Position numbers and translations under genes: made by a program. The notes under the pieces were generated by a model. The model ran no database searches and had not been told where the DNA came from. It saw nothing but the letters and a program-made list of their open reading frames with translations. From Lysobacteraceae bacterium NML03-0222 (lineage in GTDB: Bacteria > Pseudomonadota > Gammaproteobacteria > Xanthomonadales > Xanthomonadaceae), in the NCBI GenBank assembly GCA_002798195.1, contig NWQM01000016.1:62001-126000 (forward strand): a stretch of 64,000 bases of DNA. Direction: 5' to 3'. Shown here piece after piece: positions 59,065 through 64,000 of this stretch (position 1 is the stretch's first letter; each line of letters opens with the position of its first letter).

Positions 59065-62000
59065 CTACGATGCTGCCGTCGGCAGTGTCGCCGTTCTGCG
59101 CTCGCTGCCTCTGGCACGTTGCCACAGGGCTTGGCTGCGGATGCGCCAGTCGTCCAGTACCGCGTAGATGGTGGGCAGGAACAACAGGCTGACCACGGTG
59201 GAGAACGCCAGGCCGCCGGCGATGGCGCGTGCCATCGGATAGTAGCTGGGGCCTTCGCCGGCCATGCGGGTATCGCCGATGGCGATCGGAATCATGGCGA
59301 GGATGGCGGTGCCCATGGTCATCAGAATCGGCCGCAGGCGCTCGCGGCTGCCGGCCACCAGCGCCTCGGTACGGCTCAAGCCCGCGCGGCGCTGGTTGTT
59401 GATGTGCTCAATCATCACGATGCCATTGTTCACCACCACGCCCATCAGCACCAGGATGCCAATCAGCGCCATGATGTTGAAGTCGGTGCCAGTGAGCCAG
59501 AACAGCCAATACACGCCAAATACCGAGAACACCACGCCGCTCATGATGGCGCTGGGAAACAGCAGCGACTCGAACACTGCCGCCATCACCACGTAAATCA
59601 TGATGAGCGCAATGATGAGGTTGAACATCATGCGCTTGCCGGCTTCCTCGCCATCAAAGAAATTGACCGAATCAAAGCTGTAGTGATACCCGGCAGGCCA
59701 GGCGACCCTGTCCAGCACGGCCTGCATCGCCTGGCGGGCTTCAGGCGCAGTGCTCTCTGGCGCGGCCTTGGCGCTCAGGGTGAGCGTGGTTTGGCGGTTG
59801 GTATGGGTGATGATGTTGGCCGCAGGTTGCGGCTGCATGCTGACCAGCGCTGACAACGGCAGTTCGCGGCCATCCTGCGCCTTCACGGTAAAGGCTTGCA
59901 GTGCCTGCCAGGTGGTGTGATTGGCATCGGCAAAGCGCAAGGTGACTGCAACCTCGCTATCGCCCCGGCGCATTTCCCGCAGTGGCTGGCCGCGCAGGGC
60001 GATACCGACAAAGCTCGCCACTTCTTGGGCATTGAAGCCAAACGCGGCGGAACGCTCACGGTCCACGCGCAGCAAAAGCTCGGTATTGCGCTCGCCCGTG
60101 TCCACTCGGACATCGCGCAATTCGCTGCGGCGCTCAAGCATGGGCAGGATGTCGGCGGCCAGCTCGTTCAAGGTTTGCGTGGAATCGCCCACCAGGCGTA
60201 CTTCCAGGGTTTGCATCTGCGCCTGTCCGCCCTGCCCGCCTTGCCAGCCCATGCTGAAGGTGGCCATCGCCGACTTGGGCAGATCCTTGCGGATAGCCTC
60301 GGTGATTTTGCTGGTGGTCTGCGCATCCACCTCATCGCCCAGATCCAGATGGATACCGGCACCGCCGCCTTCGCCAAACCGGGTGGAGATTTGCTTGATG
60401 CCGTAATCCTCGCGCCGTGCTTCCAGATGGGCTTCCAGGCGCAGCATTTCCCGACGCATCTGCGCAAGGCTGTAGGCATCGTTCCACTGAACATTGACAT
60501 AGGCGCTGCCCGATTCCTCACCGCCGAACATATCGCTCTTGGTTTGACTCATCGGTATCAGGCTCAGCAGCGATACCAGCACGATGACCGCGACCGAAAT
60601 GCGCCGGTGCGCCAGCGTCCAGCGCAGCAGTTCCTCGTAGCGCAGTTGCAAGCCATGAATCAGGCCGCGGCGCTGTTGCAGTAGCGGCGGGCTTTTCAGC
60701 CGCGCGGCCAGCATCGGAATCAGGCTGACGGCAACCAGCCAGGAGGCCAGCAAGGACACGCTGATGGTGAAGGCAATCTGCGCCAGATAAATGGAAATGA
60801 CATTGCGCTCGCCAAACAGGTTGGGCAGGAACACCATGCAGCTGCTGAGCGTGCCGGCCGAGAGCGCAATGGCCACATGGCGGGTACCGAGCATGGCGGC
60901 CAGGCGCGGATGCTGGGGCGTTTTTTCGCGCTCCTGCCAGATTGACTCCACCACCACCACGGCATTGTCCACCAACATGCCGATGGCCAGCAGCAAGCCC
61001 ATCATCGACAGCACATTGAGGCTCAGCCCGGCGAAATACATGAAGCCCAGCGTCATCACAAAGCAAATCGGGATGGAGAGCGTGACCATCAACGTCGCCG
61101 CCCAGTCGCGCAGGAAAAAATACAGCACGATGACCGAAAGCAGCAGGCCGATGGCGCCAGCCTCGGCCAGCGACAGCAGCGACTTCAGCACCGCCTCGCC
61201 TTGGTCTTCGACCACGCGCAGATGGATATCCGCCTGTCCGCTTTGCGCATTGATGACGGCGATTTCCGCCTTCACCGCACGCGAGACTTCCACCAGATTG
61301 GCATCGCGCTCCTTGAAGACTTCCAGCGTCACCGAAGGCCGACCGTCCAGGCGGCGCTCACTGCGCTGCTCAACCGGCTTCAGCTTGACCTCGGCAATAT
61401 CGGCAAGCGTGGTGCCGCGCGCATCCAGCCGCAGGCTGCGCAGCGCTTCCAGCGAATGCAGCTCACCCAAGGGCTGTACCCGGAATTTTTGCAGGCCGTT
61501 GTCAATTTCACCTGCGGATACGGAAAAATTGACGCGCTGCAACTGCGCGGCCAATGCGTTCAGGCTGATGCCGTGGGCATTCATGCGCTCGGGCGATACC
61601 GCGATTTCCACCTCATTGGCCGGGGCGCCGAAGATTTCCACCTTGGCAACACCGGGGATGCGTTGCAGGCGACGCTTGTAGGTGCGCTCGATGCGCTCGT
61701 ATTCGCCAGTCAAGTCCAGCGTCTGGCTGGACAGGCGCAGGCGCAGCATGGCCTGGTCGGCGCTGGACCATTTGAACACCATGTAGCGGCGGAAATCATC
61801 GGGCAAGTCACTGCGTATGGCATCGATGCGCTCGCGCGCCTCGGCACTCGCCAGGGCGATGTCCCGCCCCCAGTCGGAGAACGCCACGAATACCCCGGCG
61901 CTTTCCGCGCTGGCATTGCCTTGCAGGCTTTTCACGCCCTTCATGGTGGCCAGCGCTTCTTCTGCCGGGCGCAGCAGGTTGCGCTCGTTCTCCTCCGGGG

Positions 62001-62163
62001 TGCTGCCGGCATAGGGCAGCATCACGTACAAAAACGGCGCCGAGACATCCGGCATCGCTTCCAGCGGCAGGCGCACGGCGGCAATCAGCCCGACCACCAC
62101 CATCGACACGAACAGCATGATGGTGGTCACCGGGCGGCGGATGCTGAGCCGGGCCATGCTCAT
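59065..62163 (-). CDS. RND-family efflux transporter permease
   Basis: A 1032-residue RND protein with the expected 12 membrane spans and two large periplasmic loops; its N-terminus (LSIRRPVTTIMLFVSMVVVGLIAAVRLPLEAMPD) is typical. In span 4 the proton-relay site reads GMLVDNAVVVVE (one Asp, then Asn), and in span 10 VVVNNGIVMIE lacks the usual Lys. Substrates unknown. It overlaps an upstream RND gene by four bases, so two RND permeases are made together. No membrane-fusion protein or outer-membrane channel is in the window. Confidence 0.9.
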   Translation of the reverse strand: MSMARLSIRRPVTTIMLFVSMVVVGLIAAVRLPLEAMPDVSAPFLYVMLPYAGSTPEENERNLLRPAEEALATMKGVKSLQGNASAESAGVFVAFSDWGRDIALASAEARERIDAIRSDLPDDFRRYMVFKWSSADQAMLRLRLSSQTLDLTGEYERIERTYKRRLQRIPGVAKVEIFGAPANEVEIAVSPERMNAHGISLNALAAQLQRVNFSVSAGEIDNGLQKFRVQPLGELHSLEALRSLRLDARGTTLADIAEVKLKPVEQRSERRLDGRPSVTLEVFKERDANLVEVSRAVKAEIAVINAQSGQADIHLRVVEDQGEAVLKSLLSLAEAGAIGLLLSVIVLYFFLRDWAATLMVTLSIPICFVMTLGFMYFAGLSLNVLSMMGLLLAIGMLVDNAVVVVESIWQEREKTPQHPRLAAMLGTRHVAIALSAGTLSSCMVFLPNLFGERNVISIYLAQIAFTISVSLLASWLVAVSLIPMLAARLKSPPLLQQRRGLIHGLQLRYEELLRWTLAHRRISVAVIVLVSLLSLIPMSQTKSDMFGGEESGSAYVNVQWNDAYSLAQMRREMLRLEAHLEARREDYGIKQISTRFGEGGGAGIHLDLGDEVDAQTTSKITEAIRKDLPKSAMATFSMGWQGGQGGQAQMQTLEVRLVGDSTQTLNELAADILPMLERRSELRDVRVDTGERNTELLLRVDRERSAAFGFNAQEVASFVGIALRGQPLREMRRGDSEVAVTLRFADANHTTWQALQAFTVKAQDGRELPLSALVSMQPQPAANIITHTNRQTTLTLSAKAAPESTAPEARQAMQAVLDRVAWPAGYHYSFDSVNFFDGEEAGKRMMFNLIIALIMIYVVMAAVFESLLFPSAIMSGVVFSVFGVYWLFWLTGTDFNIMALIGILVLMGVVVNNGIVMIEHINNQRRAGLSRTEALVAGSRERLRPILMTMGTAILAMIPIAIGDTRMAGEGPSYYPMARAIAGGLAFSTVVSLLFLPTIYAVLDDWRIRSQALWQRARGSERRTATLPTAAS

Positions 62164-64000
62164 GAGGCGCCTCCTTCCGTCTCAAACGCGTCCGACAGGG
62201 CACGGTTTTCCGCATGCTCGCGCTGCGCGCGCGCGGCGTAATCGGCATCGGATTTGCGATCGAGCAGGTCATACATCACCGGGATGACCAGCAGCGTCAG
62301 CAAGGTGGAGACAATCAGCCCGCCAATCACGGTGATGGCCATCGGGCTGCGTACTTCCGCGCCCTCACCCATGGCCAGAGCCAGCGGCAGGAAGCCAAAC
62401 AGGGTGCAGGCGCTGGTCATGACAATCGGCCGCAGGCGCGAGCGCGCGCCCTCCAGCAACGCTTGGCGCTTGGGCAGCCCGGCAATGCGCAACTGGTTGA
62501 CCCGGTCCACCAGGATGATGGCGTTTTTGGTGACCAGCCCGACCAGCAGAATCAGGCCGATGAATACCACCACCGAAACCGCATGGCCGGTGAGGAACAA
62601 TGCCAGCACTGCGCCCACCAGCGCCAGCGGGATGGTGAACAAAATCACGAACGGATGCAGCAGCGACTCAAACTGCGAGGCCATCACCAGATACACCAGA
62701 AATACCGCCAGTGCGAAGGCAAACAGCAGCGAGCGCAGCGAGCCTTCCAGTTCCTCGCCCTGGCCGCCAATGGCAAGAGCGATGTCTGCACCCAGCGGCT
62801 TTTCGGCCACCATGCGCTGTACCTCGGCCATCGCCGTGCCCAGGTCGATGCCGTGCAAATTGGCCGAGACTAGCGCAACCCGTGCCTGGTCGGCGCGATG
62901 GATTTCCGAAGGCCCCTGACCTGCCTCCACTTCCGCCACCGCAGAGAGCCGCAGTGGCGTGCCGCTGCCGATATTCACCAGCAGGTTGCGGATATCCTCA
63001 ACGCTGCTGCGCTGGCCTTGCTCGGCACGCACGCGCACATCAATCTGCCGCTCGCGCAGGTGATAGCGGGTGGCGACTTCACCGCGTATCTGCTTGACCA
63101 CCGCATCGGCAATCTGCCGGGTGGTCAGCCCCAGTGCCGCGGCACGACTCTGGTCAAAATGTATCCGCACTTCCGGCCAGCCCTGCTCCACCGTGGTTTT
63201 GACATCGGTGTAATGCGGATGCGCACGCAGGCGCTCGGCCAAATCCCGTCCGGCCGCTTCCACGCTCTCAAGACTGCTGCCGGAGATTTCGATTTCCAGT
63301 GGCGCGGCCAGTGCAAACAGTTCCGGGCGGCTGAAATCAACCGCCACGTCTTTCTGCCCGGCAAGGCTTTGCCGCAGACGCTCGCTCAAACGGCTCTCCA
63401 GCGCTGCACTGCCACCGTTTTCCATCACAATGCTGAGCTTAGCAATGTTCTCGCCGCTGTCGGCGGGATTGGCATCGAGCCGCGTGCCACTGCCACTGAC
63501 CCCGTACAGCGCACGCACGCCCTCGGCTTTGCCATGTTCGGCCTGCAAGCGCTGCAACAGCGCATCGGTTTCGCGCAGCGGCGTGCCCGGCGGCAGTTTC
63601 ACCGTCATTTCAAAGCGCTCTTGCGCCAGTTGCGGAATCAGGTCGGTGCCCAGGCGCGGCAGCATCCACATGCTGATGGCAAAGGCGATGGCGGCCAGCA
63701 ACAGCACCTTGCCGGGATGGGCCAAAGCCTTGGGCAGCAATTGCAGATAGCCGTTTTCTGCGCGTGCATAGGGGCGCATCGCCAAATCGCTGGCGCGCTG
63801 CATGATGGGCGATAGCAGCCGCACGATGAGCCGCCATGCGCGTACCCACATCCAGGCAAAGGCATAGGCCAGCGCCGGAATCAGCCCCTTGATGCCGCGC
63901 CCGGCGAGCACCAACGGCTTGCGCCAACCGCGTACTTCGCGCTGTTCGGCAGGCGGCAATGGCTCGTCCGGAAATTCCAGCGGTGCACGCGCCTTGAGCG
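62160..64000 (-). CDS. RND-family efflux transporter permease, partial
   Basis: The reading frame stays open to the right edge, so only the C-terminal 612 or so residues are seen. They include the second periplasmic loop and spans 7-12; span 10 contains GLVTKNAIILVD with the relay Lys. The full gene should be about 1000 residues and start beyond the window. A TTG at 63959 is only an internal codon. It is upstream of and overlaps the other RND gene by ATGA. Confidence 0.88.
   Translation of the reverse strand, partial: LKARAPLEFPDEPLPPAEQREVRGWRKPLVLAGRGIKGLIPALAYAFAWMWVRAWRLIVRLLSPIMQRASDLAMRPYARAENGYLQLLPKALAHPGKVLLLAAIAFAISMWMLPRLGTDLIPQLAQERFEMTVKLPPGTPLRETDALLQRLQAEHGKAEGVRALYGVSGSGTRLDANPADSGENIAKLSIVMENGGSAALESRLSERLRQSLAGQKDVAVDFSRPELFALAAPLEIEISGSSLESVEAAGRDLAERLRAHPHYTDVKTTVEQGWPEVRIHFDQSRAAALGLTTRQIADAVVKQIRGEVATRYHLRERQIDVRVRAEQGQRSSVEDIRNLLVNIGSGTPLRLSAVAEVEAGQGPSEIHRADQARVALVSANLHGIDLGTAMAEVQRMVAEKPLGADIALAIGGQGEELEGSLRSLLFAFALAVFLVYLVMASQFESLLHPFVILFTIPLALVGAVLALFLTGHAVSVVVFIGLILLVGLVTKNAIILVDRVNQLRIAGLPKRQALLEGARSRLRPIVMTSACTLFGFLPLALAMGEGAEVRSPMAITVIGGLIVSTLLTLLVIPVMYDLLDRKSDADYAARAQREHAENRALSDAFETEGGAS

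Overview
The window reads as a chromosomal segment of a gammaproteobacterium of the Lysobacterales (Xanthomonadales) type, with G+C near 60% by eye. The evidence is gene content and order: methionine synthase split into two genes behind an ArsR-methyltransferase regulator, ftsK-lolA-rarA, pyrG-kdsA-eno-ftsB-ispD-ispF-truD, dapB-carA-carB-greA-(unknown)-recJ, and a ~1600-residue NAD-glutamate dehydrogenase. The genus cannot be fixed from sequence alone. Genes are densely packed, many with 1-4 base stop/start overlaps. No gene-free stretch exceeds about 200 bases. I see no rRNA, tRNA, CRISPR array, prophage or transposase.

Layout. 1-4157 (minus): terminator, ArsC-like protein, infA, aat, a DUF445 membrane protein, a GFA-family protein and trxB. 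4319-13419 (plus): ftsK, lolA, rarA; then a secreted von Willebrand A protein, an ECF sigma factor, a membrane anti-sigma-like protein, a TesA-like SGNH lipoprotein and a YigZ/IMPACT protein. 13424-19740 (minus): pyrG, kdsA, eno, ftsB, ispD, ispF, truD as one tight operon. A small secreted charged protein (minus) lies divergent from parE and a zinc alcohol dehydrogenase (plus). 23421-32566 (minus): hutG-like deformylase, gor, nadK, then after a terminator the giant glutamate dehydrogenase behind an acyl-CoA dehydrogenase. 32689-37399 (plus): ArsR-methyltransferase regulator and the two metH halves, with a recognisable promoter and operator. Convergent to this is icmF (fused B12-dependent acyl-CoA mutase), divergent from a leucine-type dehydrogenase and isovaleryl-CoA dehydrogenase; together these point to branched-chain amino acid and acyl-CoA metabolism. 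43384-56068 (minus): ispG, a PAP2 phosphatase, folP, dapB, carA, an S23-type four-helix-bundle gene, carB, greA, a lipoprotein, an unknown protein and recJ. 56102-59022 (plus): xseA and an aldehyde dehydrogenase. 59065-64000 (minus): two RND efflux subunits, the second cut by the window edge.

The most unusual structure is between carA and carB. A 135-residue S23-like four-helix-bundle gene is bracketed by inverted arrays of the heptamer GACTCGG. One array encodes a C-terminal tail on CarA and the other encodes the C-terminus of the S23-like protein. In the car mRNA the arrays could pair into a stem of about 31 base pairs with the small gene in its loop. That is the architecture of intervening sequences found in bacterial 23S rRNA, but here it sits in a protein-coding operon. 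Second in interest is the promoter/operator of the ArsR-metH operon, where a 7-bp inverted repeat overlaps the predicted transcription start.
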